Source of the DNA: an uncultured beta proteobacterium
Lineage (GTDB): Bacteria > Pseudomonadota > Gammaproteobacteria > Burkholderiales > Burkholderiaceae_C
Assembly (NCBI GenBank): GCA_903876735.1
Contig: CAIRAW010000017.1
Location: 1-36,332 of the forward strand
Reading direction: 5' to 3'
Length of the DNA: 36,332 bases
Both the position numbers and the translations under genes were made by a program. The notes beneath the pieces are model-generated. The model was not told the DNA's origin. It searched no databases and saw only the letters and a list, made by a program, of their open reading frames with translations. The number at the start of each line of letters is the position of its first letter. Within the stretch, counting starts at the first letter, position 1. This document shows positions 9,625 to 21,247 of the stretch, in pieces.

Positions 9625-12483
9625 TCAATGCAGCGCCATCAGTTCGACTCCGATCAGCGCGGCAATATGCTCCGGCATTGACAGGTCGGTGTTCTGATCC
9701 ACGCTGGCAAGCACGGATCTGAGTGTGGGCATGTCGGTCGTGCTCTGGTTCATGATCTCAGTGTAGTATCTTGCAACAGTGGTCTGATTTAGAAACTGCT
9801 GCGCGGTATGGCCCCAGCCTGGGTCGTCAAGCGCCATGGCTGCCAGATTGCCAAACACGGTGTAAATCATGTCGCCGCGGCTCCAGCCGCTGTCGAGTGC
9901 GCCATTGATATCCTTGATCGCCTCGGCCTTGGCTGTCTCTGAAGCGCTGTTGCGCACGACGTTGGCTACCAGCAGTCTGGCCAGGTCTGCGTTTGACATG
10001 GATTCAGCGTAGCTGGAAGTGAATTGCGGTTTGGTTGTGAAGATGTTGACGATCTCCTTGACGCTGAGCTTGGCGTGGTAAGCGCTGGCGAGTTGATTCA
10101 TGTATTCGACGCCGGGCGCGGCTCCAAAGGCCACCACGCAGAAATGATAAAGAGAGGATGGCAGATCGGCATAGGAGTCTGGCGTCGCGGATTCGATGGT
10201 GACGGTTTTGTCGGTGAAACGGAGTTCCTCGACATTGATCAGGGTGTCGATGCCATCGACCGCGCTTCGGTCCCGAACGCTCCAACAACCGCCTGCAAAG
10301 CCGAGCTCGTAATTCGCCGCAGGGCCGCTCCATGTTGCGCTGTCCGTGCCCGCACCACCGTCCAGGGTGTCATTGCCGCCGTGACCGGTCAGGGAGTCAT
10401 TGCCGCTATAACCCCGGATGTGGTCGGCCACGGTGGTTCCGTTTAACGTTTCGGACTTGTCACGTCCCCACGCCATCTCGTTGCTCAGCACCGTGTACAA
10501 GACCGCAATATTGCCGGCATGTGTTTCATAGTCTCCCAGGACCAGATAACTCAGAAAGTCAGACAGGCCGTCGCCGTTGATGTCGATCGGGAACAGCTTT
10601 TCCGGGGCGACTTGAAAGTTGGGCCGGGCCGACTGAAGTCCTTCCACCTGTGACGATTGGACAAACGGGAAACTCGACAGATCGAACAGCGTAAAGTGGC
10701 CGCTGCCATCGTTCAAAAAGATGTTGGCTCCCCGGCTGTCAAGGCTGTGCACGATATCCAGAAGTCCATCGCCATTTACATCGACGATGCGCAATTGGCC
10801 CTCGCCCTGCGCCAGATCGGATGCGCTGTTATCCAGGCGTGAGGCGGTCTGGTCTTCAAACTGGCCGGGGCTGGTCTGCATCAGCAGTTGAAGCGCTGCG
10901 CCCAGGTAGTAGGGCAGTGCCCGTGTGGTGGCGACGATGATGTCTCCCAGGCCGTTGCCGTCAAGGTCGGCAATCGCGCAGTTGTTGGCCTTGGAGTTGT
11001 TGCCAAATAACAAAGGTGGCAGGGCCACGGCGGTGAAATCGGGGTAGGCCTTGCCGTTGCTCATGACGGCATAGGCCTGGTTGCCGAAGTCCGGCCAAAA
11101 GACTGCAATGTCGAGCCGATTGTCACCATCAAGATCACCTATGGCGCTGCTCATGGGTGGATTGGTCGGTACGGCAGGCGGCAGGTATTGTGTGGCCAGA
11201 TCCCAACTGCCGCCGGCGTTGCTGACCCAGAGCCGTCCGCCGGTATACAGGTCGGCGCGACCGTCGCCGTTGATGTCGCCGGCCGAGCCATCGTGTGCAA
11301 AGCCCCAGTTCGTCAGGTCTGCCGTGGGCTCCTGGCCTTGCAGCAGCGAAGTGGCATCGATAATTTTTGTTTCGTTGAACAGGGCCAGACCGTTGCGCTC
11401 CCACACGTTGGTGTAGCCGCCATCGGGCAGTCGGGTGATAACGCCCATGCCGCCAAAGGCAACATCATCGATGCCGTCACCGTTGAAGTCGGCCGCCATC
11501 GTGCGGTAGGCCATGTGCCGGTCAAGGCTGCTGGGCACGCTTGATGCGGGCAAGGCCAGCAAGCCATTGTCCGAACCCATCAGAACCGTCGGGGCCAGGA
11601 CCGTCTGCCGTACAACCGTGTGGGGGAATGCAACCCAGCTTACCCAGATGTCTTCCTTGCCGTCGCCGTTGAAGTCACCGACGACTGCGTTATGCGGGTT
11701 TGGGTTGAAGATGCCGGGGTCGTGGTAGTCGGCGCTGGTTGGGTAGTAGTAGGCAGGATAGGGCTCGTTGACGGGCGTGACCGCAAGATCGAAGGCGGCC
11801 ACTTTCCAGTTGGACGGTGCCAGCAGATCACGGTCGAGTTGGGGGATGCTGGCGTCAAACTTCGTGGCCTCGGGTGCGCTCTGGCCGCTTCGGAGCCGGT
11901 AGTTGCTGGAAAAATTTCCATCGTAGTAGTAATTCACCAGTTCCACGTTGCGCACGGTGCTGCTGCTGATCACTCTCCCGGCTGAATCCGTGCATTCGTA
12001 GACCCAGTCTTCGCCGATCCGGCTCCAGCGGACGCTTTCGGGGTGGGCCATGATCGTGATCAAATCGACGCCGCCGCGTCCGTCGATCAGGTCATCGCCA
12101 CCGGCGGGCCAGAACTGATTGTTGTAGGCGTCGCCAAGCAGCGTGTCGCCAAAAGAGGTGGCCTGAATGCAGGTGACGTGACGCAGGACGTCGCGCGTGC
12201 CCCAGCCGTCGTCGGCGAAGCCGGCCAGAAGGTCGACTTGAATGGCCGACGGCGAGTCCCAGTACAGAGCCGTTACGCCAGCGGCCCCACCCACAATGGT
12301 GTCGTTGCCCGCGCTGCCTTCGAAGTTGGAGAATTCGTCGCTGAAGAAGCTGTCATTGCCTTTGCCGCCAAAGGTGTTGAATACCGGATCGATGCGATTG
12401 TCGAAGACATCGTCTCCATCGGTGCCATAACGGTTGCTGTTGAAATTCATGAATTTAGGACTTGGTTTGACGCCTTCAAGCAT
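9625..12483 (-). CDS. Large RTX/FG-GAP repeat protein with DUF4214 C-terminus
   Basis: Predicted secreted or surface protein of 952 residues with no signal peptide. Layout: N-terminal RTX-like calcium-binding repeats (about 18-150, GTDGDDVFDN, GGKGNDSF, GSAGNDTIVGG, GGDDLIDGRGG). Next a beta-propeller made of at least seven FG-GAP/VCBS units (about 260-650) with calcium loops such as DFNGDGKEDIWV, DFNGDGIDDVAF, DINGDGRADLY and DVNGDGLLDIV. Then further RTX repeats (about 670-760, GYSGNDSLTGHGGNDTLDGG) and a DUF4214-like helical C-terminal region (about 775-952). RTX proteins normally leave through a type I secretion system, but none is encoded here. The ATG at 12483 has no strong ribosome-binding site; an ATG at 12450 is possible. 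The function could be adhesion or a surface layer; the substrate or partner cannot be told. Confidence 0.85.
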   Translation of the reverse strand: MLEGVKPSPKFMNFNSNRYGTDGDDVFDNRIDPVFNTFGGKGNDSFFSDEFSNFEGSAGNDTIVGGAAGVTALYWDSPSAIQVDLLAGFADDGWGTRDVLRHVTCIQATSFGDTLLGDAYNNQFWPAGGDDLIDGRGGVDLITIMAHPESVRWSRIGEDWVYECTDSAGRVISSSTVRNVELVNYYYDGNFSSNYRLRSGQSAPEATKFDASIPQLDRDLLAPSNWKVAAFDLAVTPVNEPYPAYYYPTSADYHDPGIFNPNPHNAVVGDFNGDGKEDIWVSWVAFPHTVVRQTVLAPTVLMGSDNGLLALPASSVPSSLDRHMAYRTMAADFNGDGIDDVAFGGMGVITRLPDGGYTNVWERNGLALFNETKIIDATSLLQGQEPTADLTNWGFAHDGSAGDINGDGRADLYTGGRLWVSNAGGSWDLATQYLPPAVPTNPPMSSAIGDLDGDNRLDIAVFWPDFGNQAYAVMSNGKAYPDFTAVALPPLLFGNNSKANNCAIADLDGNGLGDIIVATTRALPYYLGAALQLLMQTSPGQFEDQTASRLDNSASDLAQGEGQLRIVDVNGDGLLDIVHSLDSRGANIFLNDGSGHFTLFDLSSFPFVQSSQVEGLQSARPNFQVAPEKLFPIDINGDGLSDFLSYLVLGDYETHAGNIAVLYTVLSNEMAWGRDKSETLNGTTVADHIRGYSGNDSLTGHGGNDTLDGGAGTDSATWSGPAANYELGFAGGCWSVRDRSAVDGIDTLINVEELRFTDKTVTIESATPDSYADLPSSLYHFCVVAFGAAPGVEYMNQLASAYHAKLSVKEIVNIFTTKPQFTSSYAESMSNADLARLLVANVVRNSASETAKAEAIKDINGALDSGWSRGDMIYTVFGNLAAMALDDPGWGHTAQQFLNQTTVARYYTEIMNQSTTDMPTLRSVLASVDQNTDLSMPEHIAALIGVELMALH

Positions 12484-12610
12484 GTTTCACTGATGCGCCG
12501 GTTCCTCCCTGCAAACACTCCCAGTCTATACGGCAATCTGGTTTGTGCTGCGCCGATTCAGTCCGGATTGATCTGACACAACCCGGCGCACTGTTGCAGC
12601 ACAAAAAAAA

Positions 12611-12636
12611 TCCACCAGCGCTTGCACGCTGGTGGA
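12611..12636 (-). terminator. Intrinsic terminator after amtB
   Basis: A perfect 10-bp stem, TCCACCAGCG (12611-12620) with CGCTGGTGGA (12627-12636), and a 6-base loop. Read on the minus strand it is followed at once by eight T residues (A-run at 12603-12610 on plus). It lies 41 bases beyond the amtB stop and should end the porin-glnK-amtB transcript. Confidence 0.9.
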
Positions 12637-12676
12637 TAAACCCTTGGAGACTTGGAAAATTGAGAAACTGTTCTTC

Positions 12677-14203
12677 TTAGCGGCTGTAAGCCGTTTCGCC
12701 GTGCGAGGAAATATCGAGGCCTTCGCGTTCTTCTTCTTCGCTGACGCGCAGACCGATGGTCATGTCAACCAGCTTGTAGGCAACGAAGGAGACGACGCCC
12801 GACCAGACGATGGTCAGCAGCACAGCCTTGAGCTGGATCCAGACCTGATCTGCGATTGGCACCGAGGACACGGCAGCGGTAACCCAGTCACCGACCAGGC
12901 CGGGGCCACCCAGAGCCTGGCTGTTGAAGACACCGGTCAGCAGGGCACCGACGATACCGCCGACGCCGTGCACACCGAAGACGTCGAGCGAGTCATCGGC
13001 GCCGAGCATCTTCTTCAGACCGTTGACGCCCCAGAGGCAAGCGAAGCCGGCAACAAAGCCGATCACGATGGCACCCATCAGGCCGACGTTTCCGCAGGCC
13101 GGTGTAATGGCAACCAGACCGGCGACCGCACCGGATGCAGCACCGAGCATCGAAGCCTTGCCGCGCATCAGCGCTTCACCCATGCACCAGGCCAGCACCG
13201 CAGCCGCCGTGGCAGAGAAGGTGTTCATGAAGGCCAGCACGGCGGAACCGTTGGCTTCGAGGGCAGAGCCGGCGTTGAAACCAAACCAGCCAACCCACAA
13301 CAGGGAGGCGCCGACCATCGTCAGTGTCAGGCTGTGCGGGGCCATCGATTCCTTGGCGTAACCGGTACGTTTGCCGAGCACGAAGGCGCCGACCAGACCG
13401 GCCACAGCGGCGTTGATGTGAACCACGGTGCCGCCGGCGAAGTCCAGCGCGCCCCATTGCCAGATCAGGCCGGCCTTGGCGTTCATCGCGTCAACCACTT
13501 CCTTGCCGGTGTAGGCGTCAGGACCCATCCAATACCAGACCATGTGGGCCATCGGTGTGTAGCTGAAGGTGAACCACAGGGCCATGAACAGCAGCATGGC
13601 GGAGAACTTGATACGCTCGGCGAAGGCGCCAATGATCAGGCAGCAGGTGATGGCGGCAAAGGTGGCCTGGAAAGCCATGAACAGCAGTTCCGGAATCACG
13701 ACGCCCTTACTGAAGGTTGCAGCCATGGCGAATTCGCCCTTGGCCGGGTCAAACAGACCCTTCATGAACAGTCGGTCCAGACCGCCGATGAACTGATTGC
13801 CCTCGGTGAAGGCCAGGCTGTAGCCGTACAGGCACCACAGCACGACGATCAGCGAGAAGGTGACAAACACCTGCATCAGCACCGACAGCATGTTCTTGCT
13901 GCGAACCAGGCCGCCGTAGAACAGGGCCAGGCCGGGGATGGACATCATGATGACGAAGGCGGTGGCGACGATCATCCAGGCGACGTCGCCCTTGTTCGGC
14001 ACCGGTGCCGGCGCAGCGGAGGCGGCAGCGGCCGGGGCGGAGGCAGTGGCAGCCGCAGGTGCTGCCGCTGGTGCTGCTTCAGCTGGTTTGGCTGCTTCCG
14101 ACGCCGTGGCGACGGGGGCGGCAGCGGGCGTTTGCGCCATGGTTGCTGTGCCGGACAGCAGCAGGCTCAAACCTAGTGTGATGGATGCAAGTAGTTTTTT
14201 CAT
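12677..14203 (-). CDS. amtB: Ammonium transporter AmtB
   Basis: Inner-membrane ammonium channel, 508 residues. It starts with a signal peptide (MKKLLASITLGLSLLLSGTATMAQ), then an Ala/Pro-rich low-complexity stretch (about 25-70), then the Amt core with 11 hydrophobic segments from about residue 74. Family features: FYGGLVRSKNMLSV, WGALDFAGGTVVHINA and GVHGVGGIVGALLTG, which hold the two pore histidines. The long Ala/Pro linker is typical of betaproteobacterial AmtB and lengthens the protein relative to E. coli (about 430). glnK lies 32 bases upstream on the same strand, the classic pairing in which deuridylylated GlnK blocks AmtB. The gene ends at a strong intrinsic terminator. Confidence 0.96.
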   Translation of the reverse strand: MKKLLASITLGLSLLLSGTATMAQTPAAAPVATASEAAKPAEAAPAAAPAAATASAPAAAASAAPAPVPNKGDVAWMIVATAFVIMMSIPGLALFYGGLVRSKNMLSVLMQVFVTFSLIVVLWCLYGYSLAFTEGNQFIGGLDRLFMKGLFDPAKGEFAMAATFSKGVVIPELLFMAFQATFAAITCCLIIGAFAERIKFSAMLLFMALWFTFSYTPMAHMVWYWMGPDAYTGKEVVDAMNAKAGLIWQWGALDFAGGTVVHINAAVAGLVGAFVLGKRTGYAKESMAPHSLTLTMVGASLLWVGWFGFNAGSALEANGSAVLAFMNTFSATAAAVLAWCMGEALMRGKASMLGAASGAVAGLVAITPACGNVGLMGAIVIGFVAGFACLWGVNGLKKMLGADDSLDVFGVHGVGGIVGALLTGVFNSQALGGPGLVGDWVTAAVSSVPIADQVWIQLKAVLLTIVWSGVVSFVAYKLVDMTIGLRVSEEEEREGLDISSHGETAYSR

Positions 14204-14235
14204 GTCAGTGTTCTCGTGTCGGTTGTGCGAGGGCC

Positions 14236-14607
<372 letters not shown>

Positions 14608-15375
14608 TCAGAAGCTGTACTTGAGGCCGACGGCCAGGGCGCTCTTGCCGAGGAATTTCCCTTTGGTGTCGGTGTAGAAGCCCTCATTGGCATTGGTGCC
14701 CAGTGCGGCAACCGTTGCCGACAGACCGTTGCCGAAGTCCTTGGCCAAGGTCAGCGAGAAGTCGGTGTAGTCACCCGCGTTGTTGGCGACGTTGGGGATT
14801 GATTGACGCCCAATGTGTGGGGTCAGCGTAAAACCGTCGCCCAGATCGAAATTGGCGGCCAGTTCGAAATAGGCGCTCCCTGAACTGCTGCTGTTGGCGA
14901 TGAAATCGCTGGTGGCGTAGCTGTACTTGGCAGTGACCACGCTGTAGCTCAGTGCCGCATAGACTTCGGTCGTGTTGGCGTTGACGAAACCGGCGACATC
15001 ACCAGCCTTGTTGCCTGGGTATTGGTAAGTGATCAGACCGAGGTCATAGGTCAGGTCCTTGCTGATTTCGCCCTTGTAGCCACCGTACAGATCAACTTCG
15101 AGCGAGCCGTCGGCAGCGCCGACGTAGTCCTTGATCCAGTTGATGTTGGAGCCCCAAACGCCGGCATAAAAACCGCTCTTGTGCGCAAAGTCGACGCCGG
15201 CCTGCAGGGCGGGATTGGTTGAGGTTTGCGCAATGCCGCGGAAGCGGTAGTCGGTGGTGACGCCCACGTTATAGGACAGCGTGTAATCAGGTTCGGGAGC
15301 CTTGGTTTGCGCCATGGCGGCGGTGCCAGCCAGGAGGGTGCCCAGGACCAGGGTGGATTTGAGGGTCAGCTTCAT
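14608..15375 (-). CDS. TorF-like putative outer-membrane porin
   Basis: Predicted outer-membrane beta-barrel of 255 residues, TorF/TIGR02001-like. The start at 15375 has GGAG ten bases upstream and a clean signal peptide (MKLTLKSTLVLGTLLAGTAAMAQ); a longer reading from 15465 would put about 30 residues ahead of it and is rejected. The mature part has alternating polar/hydrophobic strands, the motif LSYNVGVTTDYRFRGIAQT near the N-terminus, and ends in a C-terminal Phe (VGLKYSF), the usual assembly signal of outer-membrane barrels. It is the first gene after the sigma-54 promoter and is followed by glnK and amtB. A role in outer-membrane passage of nitrogen compounds is inferred from that context only. 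Confidence 0.85.
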   Translation of the reverse strand: MKLTLKSTLVLGTLLAGTAAMAQTKAPEPDYTLSYNVGVTTDYRFRGIAQTSTNPALQAGVDFAHKSGFYAGVWGSNINWIKDYVGAADGSLEVDLYGGYKGEISKDLTYDLGLITYQYPGNKAGDVAGFVNANTTEVYAALSYSVVTAKYSYATSDFIANSSSSGSAYFELAANFDLGDGFTLTPHIGRQSIPNVANNAGDYTDFSLTLAKDFGNGLSATVAALGTNANEGFYTDTKGKFLGKSALAVGLKYSF

Positions 15376-15412
15376 ACAGTACTCCAGAAAGGTTGAGGGA
15401 TACGGGCTATAC

Positions 15413-15427
15413 GCACGGACCGTGCCA
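15413..15427 (-). promoter_or_regulatory. Sigma-54 (RpoN) promoter of porin-glnK-amtB
   Basis: Minus-strand TGGCACG-GTCC-GTGC. The -24 half matches the consensus perfectly, the -12 half is GTGC in place of TTGC, and the GG-to-GC spacing is exactly 10 bases. Transcription would begin near 15401, about 26 bases before the porin start. It fits nitrogen control through NtrC. Confidence 0.8.
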
Positions 15428-15457
15428 GAGGCTAAAAAAAGACCGTTTGTCACTGTG

Positions 15458-15523
15458 TGCACCAAATCATTTGCCGCGCGTTGAACTCTCTACAGAAAAA
15501 AACAGATGGCACTGCAATGGTGC
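15458..15523 (-). promoter_or_regulatory. Possible NtrC enhancer sites
   Basis: There are two imperfect candidates 30-110 bases upstream of the sigma-54 promoter. At 15458-15475 a perfect half-site TGCACCA is followed by a weak second half. At 15509-15523 is GCAC-N7-GTGC, two bases shorter than the usual GCAC-N9-GTGC. The position suits an activator; the match is only partial. Confidence 0.35.
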
Positions 15524-15576
15524 GCATCGATGGGCGCACAGGAATTCGATGCGCACTATTTTGGAGAGGAATCCGC

Positions 15577-17115
15577 ATGAGTTTGTCCCTGGTGCAAAGC
15601 CGTGCCCTGCTGGGCCTGGAAGCGGCAGCTGTCACGGTGGAGGTGCATCTGGCCAACGGCCTGCCCAGTTTTACGCTGGTCGGTCTGGCCGATGTCGAGG
15701 TCAAGGAGGCACGCGAGCGGGTGCGCTCGGCGATTCAGAATTCTGGCCTCGAATTCCCGCACAACAAGCGCATCACCGTGAATCTGGCGCCGGCTGATCT
15801 GCCCAAGGACTCGGGACGTTTTGATTTGCCCATTGCGCTGGGCATCCTGGCCGCCAGCGGCCAGATTGACGCGGCGCGCCTGACCGGCTACGAGTTTGCC
15901 GGCGAGTTGTCGCTGTCAGGTGAGCTGCGTGCGGTGCGCGGCGCGCTGGCCATGAGTCTGGCCTTGCACGCCGGGGGCGTCCAGTCCCGATTGGTGCTGC
16001 CGCCGGGAAGCGCGGAAGAAGCCGCGCTGGTGGACGAGGCCCATGTTTATCGGGCCTGCCACTTGACTGATGTGGTGCGCCAGTTCTTGCCTGAGCTTGC
16101 GGATGCGCCGGCGTCTGACCCCGGTTGGTCCCGACTCCATTCCAGTCCACGTTGCACAAGCCTGCCTTTTCCCGACATGGCCGACGTCAAAGGCCAAGCG
16201 GGCCCGAAGCGCGTGCTCGAGATCGCGGCGGCCGGCGGCCACAGCCTGCTCATGAGCGGGCCGCCAGGCTCGGGCAAGTCGATGCTGGCGCAGCGTTTTG
16301 CCGGTCTGCTGCCACCCATGACCAGCACTGAGGCGCTCGAGAGCGCGGCGGTGGCCAGCCTGGGCGGGCGTTTCTCGCTGGAGCGTTGGGCGCAGCGCCC
16401 AACCTGCAGTCCGCACCACACGGCCAGCGCCGTGGCGCTGGTGGGTGGCGGTTCGCCGCCGCGCCCGGGCGAGGTCTCGCTGGCGCACCACGGGGTTCTT
16501 TTTCTGGATGAAATTCTGGAATTCCCGCGCGCCGCGCTTGAAGCCCTGCGCGAGCCGCTGGAGAGTGGCACGATCACCATTTCACGCGCGGCGCGGCGCT
16601 GCGAGTTTCCGGCGCGGTTTCAGTTGATCGGCGCCATGAACCCTTGCCCCTGCGGCTACCTGGGCTCAACGCAGCGGGCCTGCCGCTGCACACCGGATCA
16701 GGTGGCGCGCTACCAGGGCAAGCTCAGCGGACCGCTGCTTGACCGCATCGACCTGCATGTAGAGGTGCCTGCCGTGCCGGCGGCCGATCTGCTGCAGGCC
16801 CGGCCCGGCGAAGCCAGCGCCACGATTCGCGCACGCTGCATGGCGGCACGTGAGCTTGCCATCGCACGCCAGGGCAAATCGAACCAGGGCTTGCAGGGAC
16901 AGGAGATCGACACCCATGTGTTGCTCGACGAAGCGGCGGCCAAGTTCCTCCATGTTGCGGCGGCGCGCCTGGGTTGGTCGGGCCGCAGCACCCACCGCGC
17001 GCTGAAAGTCGCGCGCACCATTGCCGACCTGGCCGGCGCGCACAGCACGCAGCTTGCGCACGTGGCCGAGGCCATGCAGTACCGGCGCTTCAGCGGGACG
17101 GCGCCCTTGCCATAA
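15577..17115 (+). CDS. comM: YifB/ComM family Mg-chelatase-like AAA ATPase
   Basis: Hexameric AAA+ ATPase of 512 residues related to ComM, the branch-migration helicase used in natural transformation. The start at 15577 has GGAGAGGA six bases upstream; a longer reading from 15457 is rejected. Layout: Lon-protease-like N-terminal domain (about 1-165), a short linker, the AAA core with Walker A GPPGSGKS, the SPHHTASAVALVGGG segment, Walker B VLFLDEI and the loop AMNPCPCGYLG, then a C-terminal Mg-chelatase-type helical domain with RTIADLAG. Divergent from the nitrogen cluster; an MFS gene follows by 7 bases and may be co-transcribed. Family assignment is firm; competence function is inferred. 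Confidence 0.92.
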   Translation: MSLSLVQSRALLGLEAAAVTVEVHLANGLPSFTLVGLADVEVKEARERVRSAIQNSGLEFPHNKRITVNLAPADLPKDSGRFDLPIALGILAASGQIDAARLTGYEFAGELSLSGELRAVRGALAMSLALHAGGVQSRLVLPPGSAEEAALVDEAHVYRACHLTDVVRQFLPELADAPASDPGWSRLHSSPRCTSLPFPDMADVKGQAGPKRVLEIAAAGGHSLLMSGPPGSGKSMLAQRFAGLLPPMTSTEALESAAVASLGGRFSLERWAQRPTCSPHHTASAVALVGGGSPPRPGEVSLAHHGVLFLDEILEFPRAALEALREPLESGTITISRAARRCEFPARFQLIGAMNPCPCGYLGSTQRACRCTPDQVARYQGKLSGPLLDRIDLHVEVPAVPAADLLQARPGEASATIRARCMAARELAIARQGKSNQGLQGQEIDTHVLLDEAAAKFLHVAAARLGWSGRSTHRALKVARTIADLAGAHSTQLAHVAEAMQYRRFSGTAPLP

Positions 17116-17122
17116 TCTGCGA

Positions 17123-18337
17123 ATGGAAAACCAATCGCAGCACGACCACCGGTTGGTCGGCTGGCTGTCGCTGGCGCAGTTGATCAGTTGGGGCAGCATC
17201 TTCTACACCTTCGCGCTCTTGATGGCGCCGCTGGAGCACGATTTGAGTTTGAGCCGCGCCGAGTCGTCCGTCGCCTTCAGTCTGGCGCTGCTGGTGGAAG
17301 GCCTGATGGCCTACCCGGTGGGGCGTTGGATCGACCGCGGCCACGAGCGCATCGTGATGACTTCGGGCTCACTGTTGGCCTGTGTTTGTCTCCTGCTGCA
17401 CAGCCGGGTGACTGGCATCGCCGGTTTCTACGCGGTCTGGGCCGGGCTCGGCGCTGCCATGGCCGGGGTGCTGTATTCACCGGCCTTTGCGGTGGTGACG
17501 CGGCGCTTTCCGAACGATTTCCGGCGCGCCATCATCACCATGACCTTTCTCGGCGGCCTGGCCAGCACCGTGTTCATTCCGCTCACCGCCTGGCTGATTG
17601 CAAACTGGGGCTGGCGCCAGGCGCTGGTCGCACTGGCGCTGTTTCATCTGCTGCTGTGTGCGCCACTGCACGCCTATGCCTTGCGTGGCGCGCCGCGCCC
17701 GCTGCCAACGCTTGAGCCCGGCGCAGCGCTGATTCCAAAGGACGTGCTGCACCTGATGCGCAGTGTGCCCTTTTTGCTGATCGGGCTCTTTGTCATCCTG
17801 CTGATGGCGGTCACGGTGGCGCTGCCGGCGCACATGGTGAACCTGCTGCGCGAAAGTGGCATGAGCGAGCTCTGGGTCATTGCGATTCCGGCCAGCATCG
17901 GCGTGATCCAGGTGCTCGGGCGCTTGCTGCTGTTTTTCTTTGAGCATCACTTCGACCTGCATCTTGCCAATCGCCTGATTCCCTGCCTGCTGCCCTTGGG
18001 TTTGATCGCGCTGCTGGCGGCGCCGCTGCTGGGCGCAGCGCAGATCGGCATGGTGCTGCTGTTCGTGCTGCTCTATGGCATGGGCAACGGCATGCTCACC
18101 ATCGTCAAGGGAACGGCCGTTGCGCAGTATGTGAACCGTGACCATGTCGCCACGCTCAACGGCGCGCTCGGTCTGCCGCTGGCACTGACACGCGCCGGCG
18201 CACCCTTGCTGGTTGGCCTGCTCTGGTCGCCCGCCATGGGCTACACGCACGCGCTGTGGCTGTTGCTGGGCATGAGCGTGGCCGGCGTCGTGGCACTGAT
18301 GCTGGCGCAGCGTTACGCGCTGGCGGTTGACGCCTGA
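17123..18337 (+). CDS. MFS transporter
   Basis: Major facilitator superfamily permease of 404 residues with about 12 hydrophobic segments. The ATG at 17123 lies 7 bases after the comM stop; a longer reading starting inside comM is rejected. The loop after segment 2 reads GRWIDRGHERIV, a form of the MFS A-motif. The substrate cannot be told from sequence. The stop codon directly abuts the stop of the convergent metH gene (18337/18338), so any termination signal must lie within coding sequence. Confidence 0.85.
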   Translation: MENQSQHDHRLVGWLSLAQLISWGSIFYTFALLMAPLEHDLSLSRAESSVAFSLALLVEGLMAYPVGRWIDRGHERIVMTSGSLLACVCLLLHSRVTGIAGFYAVWAGLGAAMAGVLYSPAFAVVTRRFPNDFRRAIITMTFLGGLASTVFIPLTAWLIANWGWRQALVALALFHLLLCAPLHAYALRGAPRPLPTLEPGAALIPKDVLHLMRSVPFLLIGLFVILLMAVTVALPAHMVNLLRESGMSELWVIAIPASIGVIQVLGRLLLFFFEHHFDLHLANRLIPCLLPLGLIALLAAPLLGAAQIGMVLLFVLLYGMGNGMLTIVKGTAVAQYVNRDHVATLNGALGLPLALTRAGAPLLVGLLWSPAMGYTHALWLLLGMSVAGVVALMLAQRYALAVDA

Positions 18338-21112
<2,775 letters not shown>

Positions 21113-21118
21113 GCAACT

Positions 21119-21145
21119 CACCTGTGGATTTGAAAATAGCAGGTG
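21119..21145 (-). promoter_or_regulatory. Shine-Dalgarno-masking helix, riboswitch expression platform
   Basis: CACCTG (minus 21145-21140) can pair with CAGGTG (21124-21119), which holds the metH ribosome-binding site AGGTGAG. Its first base is shared with the 3' strand of riboswitch helix P1. This fits translational control in which SAH-bound P1 disfavours masking. Seen: the complementarity. Inferred: the switching. Confidence 0.6.
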
Positions 21146-21206
21146 AGCGTCGTTGGCACTATCCAAGCCTGACGGGTCAAGACCCGCTGCAACGCTCCTT
21201 GGATGG
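21142..21206 (-). ncRNA. SAH riboswitch in the metH leader
   Basis: S-adenosylhomocysteine riboswitch; the family turns expression on when SAH accumulates. On minus: P1 pairs GAGCGT (21197-21192) with ACGCTC (21150-21145). P2 hairpin pairs CGGGT (21186-21182) with ACCCG (21177-21173). The pseudoknot helix pairs ATCCAAG (21204-21198) with CTTGGAT (21167-21161), seven bases, perfect. The conserved GGAGCGTTGCAGCGGG and GCCAACGACGCTCACC stretches match the family as known from betaproteobacterial ahcY and metH leaders. Confidence 0.92.
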
Positions 21207-21211
21207 GCGTG

Positions 21212-21217
21212 ATTTTA
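21212..21217 (-). promoter_or_regulatory. -10 element of the metH riboswitch transcript
   Basis: TAAAAT on minus, one base off TATAAT. Transcription would start about seven bases on, near 21205, exactly at the first paired base of the riboswitch. The -35 region is poor. Confidence 0.45.
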
Positions 21218-21247
21218 CGGGTGAATCGGGCGCCGCGTCTGGTGAGA

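Noticed and set aside
12632..14176. Long plus-strand open frame (514 codons) opposite amtB
   Set aside because: It is rich in Gly, His and Gln with no family signature, and starts inside the amtB terminator region; it is a shadow of amtB.
16112..16160. TCTGACCCCGGTT in comM as a third copy of the 83-bp element
   Set aside because: Only about 12 bases match, the rest does not align, and this is the normally variable linker before the AAA domain.
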